DNA from: Crateriforma spongiae
GTDB taxonomy: Bacteria > Planctomycetota > Planctomycetia > Pirellulales > Pirellulaceae
Length of the DNA: 64,000 bases
Reading direction: 5' to 3'
NCBI RefSeq assembly: GCF_012290005.1
Contig: NZ_JAAXMS010000006.1
Location: 186,001-250,000 of the forward strand
In this document: positions 44,916 to 54,391 of the stretch, piece by piece
How the letters are laid out: each line of letters begins with the position of its first letter
Position numbering within the stretch: position 1 is the stretch's first letter
Translations under genes and position numbers: made by a program
The notes under the pieces: generated by a model
What the model saw: the letters and a program-made list of their open reading frames with translations, nothing else
Told to the model about the DNA's origin: nothing
Databases searched by the model: none

Positions 44916-45953
44916 CTACGGTTGATCCGATTCCTCGCCGACCCACTGTCCCACGGTGTCGGTGCCCAGGATCAGCCCCAAGAATTCTTTTTCGTCCAAG
45001 ACCCGAATGTTCTGGCCGGCGGCGCGGCGTTGTCGGGCGGTTTGTTCTTTGACGCTTTCCGTTCGGCCCGCCGCAGCGGTTCGTTCGTCGGGGCATCCGC
45101 GGACCAGCAAACTGGTTTTTCCGTTCACATTGCCTTGGCACTGGCCGCCCGATTCGCAAGCCAATCTTTCGGCCTGTTCACGCTGCAGGACGCGCAGGCG
45201 ACCGGTGAAGACGATCCGCTGTCCCGCCAACGGCTGAATAAACTGGGCGCGGATCAGCAGACGCTGAAAATCGACGCCGGGTGTGTCTTCCGGTTCACTG
45301 TGCGATGGCGTCGGTGTGGATAAAGCAGCGTCGTTCGCTTGGGATGCTTGGCGGCTGCGGCGACGGCGGCGCTGAGTGGTTGCCCCGCGATATCCCCAGG
45401 GGCCGGCCCCGCCGCGGGCGAGTCCCAATCGCGATTCCAGATCCGCCACCGATTCGGCTTTGCGGCTGATCCCTGCAGCCAACAGGATTTTGGCACAGGC
45501 GACGGAGTCTTCCAAAGCGTCGTGGTGACGAAAATCAACACCCAGCCAAGTGGCCAGCGGCTTCAGACCGTAGCGGCGCCGATCGGGCCAAGTGCGTTTG
45601 GCGATGGCGCGGGTGCAGGTGAAGCTGAGCTCTGGAATCTCGCAGCGATGTTGTTGCAGGCAAGCACGCAACACGCCGATGTCGAACGCCGCGTTATGGG
45701 CCACCAAGATCTGATCTTTCAGCCACGGTTGGATATCGGGCCAAAGCTGGCCGAAGGTCCGTTCGTCGGCGACTTGATCGGGAGTGATCCCGTGGATGCG
45801 GATATTCGATGGGTTGAAATACGCCGGGACCGGGCGGATCAACCAGTTGGCCGAATCGATGATCTTGCCTTCGCTGACACGCACCGCCGCCAATTGGCAT
45901 GCGCTGTCTTTGCGGTGGCTGGCCGTTTCGAAATCGATAGCGGTGAAATCCAT
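44916..45953 (-). CDS. DnaQ-like 3'-5' exonuclease with C-terminal BRCT domain
   Basis: A 345-residue protein. Residues 1-170 are a DEDD exonuclease: ExoI motif MDFTAIDFETA, ExoII AHNAAFDIGVLR, and ExoIII HHDALEDSVACAKILL with the His of DEDDh. Residues about 255-345 form a BRCT domain (GQRIVFTGRLRVLQREQAE, GKTSLLVRG and EKEFLGLIL). Between them lies a basic linker. The DnaQ-BRCT arrangement is known in bacterial DNA polymerase III epsilon-like proteins. It probably acts in DNA repair or proofreading in trans. The ATG at 45953 is chosen because the exonuclease fold starts there. Confidence 0.9.
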   Translation of the reverse strand: MDFTAIDFETASHRKDSACQLAAVRVSEGKIIDSANWLIRPVPAYFNPSNIRIHGITPDQVADERTFGQLWPDIQPWLKDQILVAHNAAFDIGVLRACLQQHRCEIPELSFTCTRAIAKRTWPDRRRYGLKPLATWLGVDFRHHDALEDSVACAKILLAAGISRKAESVADLESRLGLARGGAGPWGYRGATTQRRRRRSRQASQANDAALSTPTPSHSEPEDTPGVDFQRLLIRAQFIQPLAGQRIVFTGRLRVLQREQAERLACESGGQCQGNVNGKTSLLVRGCPDERTAAAGRTESVKEQTARQRRAAGQNIRVLDEKEFLGLILGTDTVGQWVGEESDQP

Positions 45954-46216
45954 CCGTGATCCGGCGGTGGTCCAGGCAAACCGGCGGTGGCACTTGAAAA
46001 CAATCGCGACCGCCATCGGGAAATTGCCGCCGGCTCGCATCTTCCAACTCGGGCCTTTCGGCTGGAATTTTCCGGCTCGAATCTTCCGGATCGGGCGGCG
46101 GGCATGCCCTGATTGTCGCCGCTGGAAGCGCCGCTGCCAATCGGCGGTATGCGTCGCGGTGTCCGGGAAGGAGAGCCCGCCCCGATCGGATCACGGCCCG
46201 CGCTGACAGAACCGGG

Positions 46217-47419
46217 TCAGGCCACGCTTTCGGGCATCCGAATTTCGCCGAATTCTTGGACGACCAAAGGTCGGGTCACGAACAGTTCCGATTCCTTCAG
46301 ATTGATTTGGCGGCCCGCTTCGTCGATGTCTTGGACGATCGGGTATCCGTAATCGGAACCGTTGGTGTGAATCGGGCGGACTCGCGATGCGTCGCTCAGT
46401 TCGACCATGCTGCCAAGCGGGTAAAGCGAAATGGTTTCCAGTAACCCCGACACCGCGATCGGGGCGAACTTTCCGGAACTCATCCCGTTGACGATGTAGG
46501 CGACCGCGTCACAGGGAACGATGCGGGGAGCCGACGGCGGCGGGCTTGTCAGCGTCAGATAGGTGTCCACCACGGTCAGGATGCGTCCCAGCGGGTGAAT
46601 CGATTCACTTTTCAAACGTCGTGGGAAACCCGTTCCGTCCAGACGTTCGTGAACCTGGCCGACGATCATCGACGAGGTCGAGGAACACCGTGGATCGGCC
46701 GCCATCATCTGTTCGCTTTGCAGCGGATGCTGTCGATAGATCGCTTCGCCGGCTTCGTCGCGACTTTGATGGGGAAAGCGTTGGTCGGGCGGTAATTCGA
46801 ACAGAGTCCAATCGTGCGCCATCGCCGCGCGGCCCAGGTCCATGACGTCTTTGTGGGCCAAGTTCATTCGCAAGCCCACGCCGATCGCCAACGTGGAAAA
46901 CTGGACGCACCGTCGGGTCAGGTCCAGATCGCTTTGCCGCAGCAGGGTATGGGCGACGACCGGGTCGGATTCGTCGGTGACTTCGTCGGCGATGTTTTCG
47001 ATGGCCGGGTCGACGGTGCGAAGGTCGACGCGACCGGTTTCGGCGTATTGCTGAAGCAGGTCGTCGACAATGGCCGCGTTTTCGAAGAACAGTTTGGCGG
47101 TCCGTTCCCGTTTGATTTCGTCGTAGGCCGACATCGCCGCATCCGCTTGCTTTTGTGCGGGCGATGCGGGGGCAGTGGCTTTGGCCGCATCCGCGGATGT
47201 TGGGGCGGTCGGGGCGTTGCCGTCTTTGCCGCCACGACCGGGCGTCGTGTACAGCTGTTCGACGCCGTTGCGCATCAGCTTTTCGATCAACAGCCCGGTG
47301 ATCAATGATCCCTGGGCGATCATCAATTCGCCGGCCGAGTCATAAAGATCCGTCTCGGTCTTCTGCCCCAGCTCCAAATCCGCGGTCTGGATCATTTCCG
47401 TAAACTCAGCCTTACTCAT
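46217..47419 (-). CDS. HD-GYP-like signalling protein with altered motifs
   Basis: A 400-residue protein. The N-terminus (about 1-60) resembles the short DUF3391-like segment found before HD-GYP domains. The HD-GYP region runs from about residue 150 to 310. The HD pair is kept (AAMAHDWTLFELP), but HDxG is HDW. The second motif is VHERLDGTGFP, not HHERxDGTGYP, so GYP is GFP and one His is Val. This suggests weak or absent cyclic-di-GMP phosphodiesterase activity, or a sensor role. It is divergent from the FHA-GAF-phosphatase gene. An AAGGGGGT sits 8 bases before the ATG, a good ribosome site. Confidence 0.85.
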   Translation of the reverse strand: MSKAEFTEMIQTADLELGQKTETDLYDSAGELMIAQGSLITGLLIEKLMRNGVEQLYTTPGRGGKDGNAPTAPTSADAAKATAPASPAQKQADAAMSAYDEIKRERTAKLFFENAAIVDDLLQQYAETGRVDLRTVDPAIENIADEVTDESDPVVAHTLLRQSDLDLTRRCVQFSTLAIGVGLRMNLAHKDVMDLGRAAMAHDWTLFELPPDQRFPHQSRDEAGEAIYRQHPLQSEQMMAADPRCSSTSSMIVGQVHERLDGTGFPRRLKSESIHPLGRILTVVDTYLTLTSPPPSAPRIVPCDAVAYIVNGMSSGKFAPIAVSGLLETISLYPLGSMVELSDASRVRPIHTNGSDYGYPIVQDIDEAGRQINLKESELFVTRPLVVQEFGEIRMPESVA

Positions 47420-47856
47420 CCGATAGTTACCCCCTTTGGTTAATTCTTAAAATCGGCAATCGGGCAAAGTGGCGCACAGGCAAGCTGTCAAAACTGCGGC
47501 GCTTCGCGATGATTTATTGGCGATTTCCTGCGGCTTTCGCCAATGATGCGGGTCGCCACAGGCGAAATTCTCGCCCCCTCGCCGAAACCGGCCCGGCGGT
47601 AGCCGTTCAGGCGTATAGCGGGCCTCGGGGGAATCCCCCCAGTGAATCGGTTGATCCGGAACGTTGAAGAGCAGTTCGATCGCGGCCGGAGCCGGCGAGC
47701 GATGAAAACGGGCCAGCGAGCGGTGAATTCTGAGTCCGCTTGAACGATTCGGCCGAATCGATCTTGATTGTGGGGGGCACGTCCTGCTTTTAAACTGCAC
47801 CGTCCCCGTGGCGGAATCAAAGTTCGCGGGCAACAGTTTCTTCGACGTGGCGATTC
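47420..47856. other. Divergent intergenic region
   Basis: About 440 bases between the HD-GYP-like gene and the FHA-GAF-phosphatase gene. No gene is supported. Close to the HD-GYP start is an AT-rich stretch (47440-47452) that may be part of its promoter; no clear -35/-10 pair can be named. Confidence 0.5.
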
Positions 47857-49611
47857 ATGGCATTCCTTTCCTGCAGTTCTCGTATTCCCGGACAGGCCGA
47901 CGCGGCACCCGCCGAACGGTTTGAATTGACCGAGGCGGTGACCACCATCGGTCGCCACCCCGATTGCACCATCGTGGTCGAAGCCGGCGCGGTCAGCCGA
48001 TTCCATGCGCGGATTCTGCACACCGACGACGAATTTCGAGTCGAAGATTCCGGCAGCCGAAACGGCACGTTCTTAAACGGACAATTGATTGCCGAACCGC
48101 ATGTCTTGCAGGAAGGCGACCGCGTCCGGATCAGCGACATCGATTTCGTCTTCCACCGCGAAGATGTCCCGCAGTTTGCCGCCGGCCAGGCGATGACGTT
48201 CGACGGTTCCAGTTTCGGAATCGTGATGGTCGATGAAAACGAAACGAAGAACGAACCGTTGCCTCAGGTGCAATATTCGTCTTCGCAAGAAGGCTTGAAG
48301 ATGTCCGCCACGCCGGAAGCCAAGCTGGCGGCGCTGATGCGGATCAATCGAAACTTGACCGGTGCACTGACGCTGGACGAGGTCTTTCCCAAGGTCTTGG
48401 AAAGCTTGTTTGAAATCTTTCCGGCCGCCGATCGCGGATTCATCGTCACGCAAACCAGCGAAGGCAAGTTGGTTCCCCAGTGGGTCAAGACACGCCGCAG
48501 CCGTGATGAAACCGAAACCGTCCGGATCAGCCGGACCATCATTCGCAAAGTGATGGAAAGTGGCGAAGCGATTCTGTCGTTGGACGCGATGGACGACAGC
48601 CGATTTGACAGCAGCGAATCCATCGCCGATTTTTCGATCCGGTCGATGATCTGCGCACCGCTGCAGGACGAAGATGGAAATTCGATCGGTGCATTGCAGA
48701 TTGATTCGACTCAAGGTCACGGACAATTTCGCGATGAAGACGTGGACTTGTTGTCCGGCGTCGCGGCCCAGGCCAGTATTGTCATTAACAACGCTCGGAT
48801 GCACCAACAAGCGCTCGCGCAACAAGAAGTCGAACAAGATCTGCGCCTGGCGACCGAGGTCCAACAAGCGTTCTTGCCGCAAGCGTCACCCGACGCGGTC
48901 GGTTTTCGGGTCCGCAGTTTCTATCAGGCCGCCAACCACATCGGCGGTGATTACTTCGATTACATCTCGCTGCCCGATGGTCGCATCGGTGTCGTCGTCG
49001 CCGATGTTGTCGGTCACGGTGTTGCCGCTGCGATGTACATGGCGAAGCTGTCGGCGGAGACTCGGTTTTGTTTGGCCAGCGAACCCGATTTGGGCAAAGC
49101 GATCGAGATGTTGAACAATCGGATGAGCCGTTTGCATGTCGAACGGTTTGTCACGTTCTTGTTGGTGGTGATCCAGCCCAATGAAGATCGCATCAGCATC
49201 GTCAACGCCGGTCACATGCCGCCTATCGTTCGCGATTGCGGCGATGGCCAGCTGTGCGAACCGGGCGAAGAAGAATCGGGCTTGCCGATCGCGATCGACG
49301 AGGGCATGGACTATGAATCGGTTGATTTTCAAATGTCCGTCGGCGATCTGTTGGTGATGTACACCGACGGCGTGAACGAAGCGATGAACGTGGCGGACGA
49401 AGAATTTGGAACCGACCGGATCAAGGATTTGACCGCCCAAAGTGGCACCGCGGACGAAGTGAAGCAGCGAATCGTCGACGCGGTGTTCGAACACATCGGC
49501 GACGGTGACCAGTTTGATGATATGTGTTTGGTGGTCATCGAACGCATCAGCGAAACGCAACCGCCCGATGGCATCAGCGATACCGCGGGCGAAATTGTGG
49601 ACTCGGTCTGA
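47857..49611 (+). CDS. FHA-GAF-PP2C (SpoIIE-type) signalling phosphatase
   Basis: A 584-residue cytosolic protein. Residues about 20-105 form a phosphothreonine-binding FHA domain with all key motifs (TTIGRHPDC, SRFHARI, SRNGTFLNG). Residues about 155-320 form a GAF sensor domain (FEIFPAADRGFIV; ICAPLQDEDGNSIGAL). A short helix (EVEQDLRLATEVQQAFLPQ) leads to a SpoIIE/PP2C phosphatase domain (about 340-560) with metal-binding Asp in IGGDYFDYI and VADVVGHG. It likely reverses Ser/Thr phosphorylation in a regulatory chain, perhaps sigma-factor control. Its stop overlaps the acylphosphatase start (TGATG). Confidence 0.94.
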   Translation: MAFLSCSSRIPGQADAAPAERFELTEAVTTIGRHPDCTIVVEAGAVSRFHARILHTDDEFRVEDSGSRNGTFLNGQLIAEPHVLQEGDRVRISDIDFVFHREDVPQFAAGQAMTFDGSSFGIVMVDENETKNEPLPQVQYSSSQEGLKMSATPEAKLAALMRINRNLTGALTLDEVFPKVLESLFEIFPAADRGFIVTQTSEGKLVPQWVKTRRSRDETETVRISRTIIRKVMESGEAILSLDAMDDSRFDSSESIADFSIRSMICAPLQDEDGNSIGALQIDSTQGHGQFRDEDVDLLSGVAAQASIVINNARMHQQALAQQEVEQDLRLATEVQQAFLPQASPDAVGFRVRSFYQAANHIGGDYFDYISLPDGRIGVVVADVVGHGVAAAMYMAKLSAETRFCLASEPDLGKAIEMLNNRMSRLHVERFVTFLLVVIQPNEDRISIVNAGHMPPIVRDCGDGQLCEPGEEESGLPIAIDEGMDYESVDFQMSVGDLLVMYTDGVNEAMNVADEEFGTDRIKDLTAQSGTADEVKQRIVDAVFEHIGDGDQFDDMCLVVIERISETQPPDGISDTAGEIVDSV

Positions 49612-49925
49612 TGGCGGCTTCGTCGGATTCACGCAAGCAACGTGTCGATGACCGATCGCGCCGAGTCGTGGTGACCTATCGTGGGCATGTCCAGGGCGTC
49701 GGCTTTCGCGCCACCGCCTTGCACTGTGCCCGCGGGCTTGCGGTCGATGGCTTTGTCCAAAATCTGCCTAACGGCGACGTTCGCATGGACGTGCAGGGAC
49801 CGCGGGGCGATGTCGATGAATTGATGCGACGGATCGCGGTGGAAATGTCGGGACGGATCGATGACACGCTGATCGACCCGCGCGACGCCATGACGACGCG
49901 CGACGGATTCCGTATTCGATATTAG
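49611..49925 (+). CDS. acyP: Acylphosphatase
   Basis: A 104-residue acylphosphatase, the standard length with a short basic N-terminal extension. The phosphate-binding loop GHVQGVGFRAT supplies the catalytic Arg, and QNLPNGDV supplies the Asn. It hydrolyses acyl phosphates such as 1,3-bisphosphoglycerate or carbamoyl phosphate in vitro. It is coupled to the phosphatase gene through a one-base TGATG overlap. Confidence 0.95.
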   Translation: MAASSDSRKQRVDDRSRRVVVTYRGHVQGVGFRATALHCARGLAVDGFVQNLPNGDVRMDVQGPRGDVDELMRRIAVEMSGRIDDTLIDPRDAMTTRDGFRIRY

Positions 49926-50163
49926 TGGCCGATCATCGCTGGGCGGCCGTGCTTCGGTTTTCTTTCGCGAGTGGCGTTCAGTGGCATCCGGCGGCGGTCA
50001 AGAAATTCATCAGGTTTTCAGCATCGTCGGCGGACTGATCCGATAAGCTTGTCGGCCACGTCATTTTGGGGCATCCGTCGTTTTTCGGCACCTTCCTTGG
50101 GATCGGTTTGCCACGCGGGCATGATGAACCGGGCCTTTCTTGTTCTTTCGGAGACCTCATTTG

Positions 50164-51438
50164 ATGAATCGATCATTCCTGGTCGCATCCGCGATCGCTG
50201 TCTTGTCTGTATCGGTGGTTTCACCGGTTGTTTGGGCTGGGAACTGGGGACACTGGCGCGGCGAAGACGGCAATGGTGTGGCGACCGATGCCAATCCACC
50301 GGTGAAGTTCGGCGCCGATGAAAATGTGCGTTGGAAAGTCGACTTGCCGGGCAAGGGATCGGGATCGCCGGTCGTCTGGGATGATCGCGTGTTCGTCACG
50401 TCGGCTGTTGCCCTGTCGTCTGACCCGCTTGGGATGCATGAGTTTTTGGTGATGGCCTTTGATCGCAACACCGGGCAAACGTTGTGGTCGCAGGTGGCGG
50501 TCAAAGCCAGGCCGCACGAAGGCACGCACAGTACCAACGGATTCGCTTCCGCATCGCCGTGCACCGACGGGCGTCACGTATACGCATCGTTCAATTCACG
50601 CGGCTTGTTTTGCTACACCATGGACGGCCAATTGGTTTGGAAGCGTGACTTGGGCGACATGGCCATGCGCAACGGCTTTGGCGAAGGCAGTTCGCCGACG
50701 ATCGAAGGCGACATGTTGTTGGTGCCCTGGGATCACGAAGGTGCATCCAGTCTGTATGCCTTGGACAAGAATACCGGCGACATCATTTGGAAAACGGATC
50801 GTGATGAGCCGTCCAACTGGGGAACGCCGTTGGTGATCGAAAGCGAGGGGCGTTCGCAGGTCGTGTTGACCGGCCAGAACAAAGTCCGTTCGTATGATTT
50901 GCAAACCGGCCAGGAACTGTGGTCGTGCGGCGGTCAAACCGAGCGGCCGGCGGCATCGCCCGTGGCGACCGACGATTTGGTGATCGTCACCAGCGGATTC
51001 CGCGGTGCGTTCTTGGGGGCCTTTGATCCTCGTGGCCGTGGCGACATCGAAGGCACGTCAAGTGTCGTCTGGACACGTCATCGCGATACGCCGGACATCG
51101 GATCGCCGTTGCTAAGCGGAAACCGCCTGTACTTTTACAAAGGCAAATCCGGTGCATTGACTTGTGTCGACGTCTCGACCGGACGTGAGCACTATGTCGC
51201 GCAGCGAATCAGCGGTTTGCGAACAATCTATGCGTCGCCGGTCGCCGCCGGCGGACACGTTTACCTAAGCGACCGAAGCGGATCGATCGTGGTGATCAAG
51301 GACAGTCCTGAGTTGCAGATCGTGTCGGTCAATCAAATCGGCGAAACCGTCGACGCGACTCCCGCACCCGTGGACGATCAATTGATAGTTCGTGGGGAAG
51401 ACCATTTGTTCTGTCTGCAACGGTCCGAGGAGGGTTGA
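50164..51438 (+). CDS. Exported PQQ-like beta-propeller repeat protein
   Basis: A 424-residue protein with a signal peptide (SFLVASAIAVLSVSVVSPVVWA). The rest consists of PQQ/WD-type propeller repeats, opening NWGHWRGEDGNGVA, and then repeated units such as LYALDKNTGDIIWKT and RSYDLQTGQELWSCGG. Such proteins are abundant in planctomycetes. No PQQ-ligand or dehydrogenase active-site motif is visible, so it is probably a scaffold or binding propeller (BamB-like fold) and not an alcohol dehydrogenase. Confidence 0.9.
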   Translation: MNRSFLVASAIAVLSVSVVSPVVWAGNWGHWRGEDGNGVATDANPPVKFGADENVRWKVDLPGKGSGSPVVWDDRVFVTSAVALSSDPLGMHEFLVMAFDRNTGQTLWSQVAVKARPHEGTHSTNGFASASPCTDGRHVYASFNSRGLFCYTMDGQLVWKRDLGDMAMRNGFGEGSSPTIEGDMLLVPWDHEGASSLYALDKNTGDIIWKTDRDEPSNWGTPLVIESEGRSQVVLTGQNKVRSYDLQTGQELWSCGGQTERPAASPVATDDLVIVTSGFRGAFLGAFDPRGRGDIEGTSSVVWTRHRDTPDIGSPLLSGNRLYFYKGKSGALTCVDVSTGREHYVAQRISGLRTIYASPVAAGGHVYLSDRSGSIVVIKDSPELQIVSVNQIGETVDATPAPVDDQLIVRGEDHLFCLQRSEEG

Positions 51439-51702
51439 CTGTTGAAGCCTTCGCGGGAATCAAAAACGCATCATCAAGTCGGGGGCTGGGGGTAAGGTCG
51501 GACAGAGTGCCGGTTTTTCAGGCTGGACCTGTTTTGGCGGATTTCATGGCTTCAACCGCCCACTTGGCGGGATCGCCCGCCGGGATCGGTGGGCCAAACG
51601 GTCGCAAGCGAGCTATGCATTGTTGTTGACGATCGACGGGATCGTCGGCGATGCCATTGACCTGACTTGTTTGTTGCCGCGTTGGCACGGGATCGACCCC
51701 TT

Positions 51703-53097
51703 ATGAAGGTGCAGCGTTTTGTCGTCGTTGAACCTCGCAATTTCCGCGTGATGCTGGGCGGGTTCCTGGCCACGCTGGCGTTGGTCGCCGGTGGCACTTT
51801 GGCGTTGCTTCAGCAGCGTTACGATTCGACCGGTCGGTCGTTCGATGCCGCGGAAGTGACGCAACAATTGGCTGCCACGCCGCTCGGAATGCAAATCGTG
51901 CGACGTGTCGAAACGCTGCGTCCCGATGCCGACGGCACGGCCAGTTTGCAAGTGGTGATCGGTCAAGCGATCGAAAAGTTACCGCCACAAGCCGACGTGC
52001 TGCGGTATCTGGGGATCGCCACCGCGGTCGCCGTGCTGGGGTTGGTGATATGTGGCAGTGGCGGGCCGTCTGTCGTCGGATGCATCTTGTATCCGATCCC
52101 CGCGATTCTCAGTCTGTTAGGGTTTTGTCTGCGTTACGGTCGCGGCACGGTGATGGTGCGTCTGGTGCACTTGGTCGCAGGTGTGGGCATGCTGGGGTAC
52201 GCCTATCAGTTGGGCTGGATGCCTCAGGACGCATCACCCTATTCCGATCCGGCGACGCCGTGGTCGATGGTGCTGGCGGTTTATGGATTGGGCACGCTGG
52301 GGATGGCGGCTATTGCGGGCGCGATCATCAACACGTGCCTGGGCGGAAAGCGATACGATCCGGATTGTTTGAACGTGCACACCGCCGCGATGATGAACGC
52401 CCCCGATTCACAGGTGTCGCGTCAGTTGCAAAACGTTGCGGCGTCTTGCGGCGAAGACGGCTTGGCGGGAATGAAGATTGATCATGTTGTCCGGCACTAC
52501 CATGACCCGTCGATCACGATTTCGATGGACGGCAACCTTTCACCCAAGCTGGCCAAGTTCACGTCGGAACTGGAATCGTTGGATTTCGAATCACCCTTGG
52601 TGATCGAAGTCGGCGGCCACGAAGGGCTGGTCAATCAAGTGGTTCAGGTCGGCTGTCAAAACATGGTGCTGGCGGTCAGTTTTGATCGCTCCGGTGCAAA
52701 TGATGGTTCGGACGGTTTGTGCGTTTGCCTGTTCGGCGTCTTGGCCGACGGTCAGGTCGTCTGCACCGTCACCAAAGACGCCGTGGCGGGAATCACCAAG
52801 CGGAACGCCAACAGTGGCCAAATTCAGATCGCAGGCAGCCGATCGGCGGCGGGGATCCTGAAGCAGCATCTGGAAACGTTGGTCCAGCGGGCTCGTCGAT
52901 CGGGAACGGAGGTCGCCGAACTGTATCCGGGCGAATGGCGTGACGTTTACGCATACGTGCACCGAGTGATGCTGGATATCGGGCACCAGCACGGCGACAA
53001 CGGTTTTAAGGTGACGCCGTCATCGCACGGCCGTTTCCAATTCCCATTTCAAGCCGTGCAGCCGCTGAGTGTGGCCAGCGGGTCGGCACCGGTTTGA
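51703..53097 (+). CDS. Membrane protein of unknown function with C-terminal soluble domain
   Basis: A 464-residue protein. About five hydrophobic helices lie in the first 225 residues (for example NFRVMLGGFLATLALVAGGT, LGIATAVAVLGLVICG, PIPAILSLLGFCLRY, VLAVYGLGTLGMAAIAGAII). The following 240 residues form a soluble domain with no family I recognise (KIDHVVRHYHDPSITISMDG onwards, with IEVGGHEGLVNQVVQVG). The start at 51703 is chosen because it precedes the first membrane segment. Neighbours give no functional clue. Confidence 0.75.
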   Translation: MKVQRFVVVEPRNFRVMLGGFLATLALVAGGTLALLQQRYDSTGRSFDAAEVTQQLAATPLGMQIVRRVETLRPDADGTASLQVVIGQAIEKLPPQADVLRYLGIATAVAVLGLVICGSGGPSVVGCILYPIPAILSLLGFCLRYGRGTVMVRLVHLVAGVGMLGYAYQLGWMPQDASPYSDPATPWSMVLAVYGLGTLGMAAIAGAIINTCLGGKRYDPDCLNVHTAAMMNAPDSQVSRQLQNVAASCGEDGLAGMKIDHVVRHYHDPSITISMDGNLSPKLAKFTSELESLDFESPLVIEVGGHEGLVNQVVQVGCQNMVLAVSFDRSGANDGSDGLCVCLFGVLADGQVVCTVTKDAVAGITKRNANSGQIQIAGSRSAAGILKQHLETLVQRARRSGTEVAELYPGEWRDVYAYVHRVMLDIGHQHGDNGFKVTPSSHGRFQFPFQAVQPLSVASGSAPV

Positions 53098-53214
53098 CCG
53101 TCCGGGTTTGGCGAACCGATGGGGGAACACCGGTGACGTGATCGGATCAGCGTGACGGCGGCGGGACAAGGTTGCACCGCGATTGCGGTCGGCCGCTCAA
53201 GTTCGGTCGGCCAC

Positions 53215-54027
53215 TCAATTCTGTGCGGTTCGCATGTTGTCCATGCTTTCGCGGACGATGCGTTCGACGCCGGGGGAATAGTCGAACACTTCGACGCTGA
53301 CATAACGGTCGTACTTCGCGTCCTTCAGCGCTTGGAAGATCGGTCGAAAATCGACGTCGCCCATGCCGGGCCCCAGCAGGTTGGGATCGTTGGCATGGAA
53401 GTGCAGCGTGACATCGGCGTTGTCGTGAATGATGTCGGGGATCGGATCGGCTTCGCTGCTCATTGCTTTGACGTCCAAGTGCAATCCCACATGATCGCTG
53501 CCGACCAATTCGATCAACTCACGCGCCTCGGCGGCGGTGTTCAGGAAGTTTCCTTCCTGGGGGCCCAAAGGTTCCAGGGCGATTTTGACGCCACATTCTT
53601 CCAGCGTCGGGCTGATGTCCTGCAGGACCACCGTGGCGGCGGCCGTCGCATCGACCATCGATTCGCCTTCGGGGACGTTACGTTGTTGCGGTGAACCCAG
53701 CACCATGACTTCGCCGTCCAGGTCGGCACACAATCGGATCAGATCGCGAAAGTACTCGACCGTTTCCAAGTGAATCCGCGGATCGGTGCTGGTCAGGTGA
53801 TAGCCCTCGGTCTTTGCCAACAGCCAGTGCAGCCCGATCACTTCCATCCCGGCCGCATGAACCGCATCGCGATAGGCGCGGCGTTGCGCATCACCGTAAC
53901 TGCGGATGTCATCGGTCAGCATGAACGGCGCGACTTCCCACCCGTGGTAGCCGGCTTCGGCGGCGAACTGGAGGGCACGGTTCAAGTCCCAATCGCCGAA
54001 CGTTTCGTTACAGATGCCGTATTTCAT
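53215..54027 (-). CDS. Sugar phosphate isomerase/epimerase-like TIM-barrel protein
   Basis: A 270-residue xylose-isomerase-like TIM barrel. Metal ligands can be placed: Glu in IALEPLGPQ, Asp in GLHLDVKAM, His in LHFHANDPN and Glu in VSVEVFDYS. The HANDPN element is reminiscent of hydroxypyruvate-isomerase and tagatose-epimerase-like enzymes. No signal peptide. It is divergent from nusA and stands apart from the sugar operons. The substrate is unknown. Confidence 0.9.
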   Translation of the reverse strand: MKYGICNETFGDWDLNRALQFAAEAGYHGWEVAPFMLTDDIRSYGDAQRRAYRDAVHAAGMEVIGLHWLLAKTEGYHLTSTDPRIHLETVEYFRDLIRLCADLDGEVMVLGSPQQRNVPEGESMVDATAAATVVLQDISPTLEECGVKIALEPLGPQEGNFLNTAAEARELIELVGSDHVGLHLDVKAMSSEADPIPDIIHDNADVTLHFHANDPNLLGPGMGDVDFRPIFQALKDAKYDRYVSVEVFDYSPGVERIVRESMDNMRTAQN

Positions 54028-54391
54028 GGGGGGCCGTTGCTCCGTGATGGCTTTGGCGTTTCGTTCGTCGGTCCAAAAGGATCGTCGGTAAATATGCGGT
54101 GACGCGACGTTTTAACCGCGCACCCACGCTCGTCCCAGGCGACGCGGTTGGTCGGCCGGTCACATCGCCCCGATCAAACGTTCGCCGACGGGCCGAAACT
54201 CGTGTCAGATGGGGCAACCGTGTCGACCGTGTCAGGGTTCGTTGACGTGGTGCTGATGGGCGCCGTTACGGCCGGACTTTGGTTGACATCTTGGCCGACG
54301 AAAGATAGGCTCCAAACATTCGAGTCCAGCAAATGCACGTGTGCCCGGGCCCATTCAGGTTCGGGCTGTTTTTTTACACCCCCACGCCGAC
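54028..54391. other. Divergent intergenic region with nusA leader
   Basis: About 360 bases between the TIM-barrel isomerase and nusA. No gene is supported. It holds the candidate nusA promoter given separately and a short leader before the nusA ATG at 54392. Confidence 0.6.
54283..54311 (+). promoter_or_regulatory. Candidate sigma-70 promoter of the nusA-infB cluster
   Basis: TTGACA (54283-54288, perfect -35) with a 17-base spacer to TAGGCT (54306-54311, a weak -10 with three matches). It lies about 80 bases before the nusA start on the same strand. Confidence 0.45.

Noticed and set aside
48073-48882. 269-codon minus-strand frame opposite the FHA-GAF-phosphatase
   Set aside because: Shadow frame; the plus strand encodes well-defined FHA and GAF domains.
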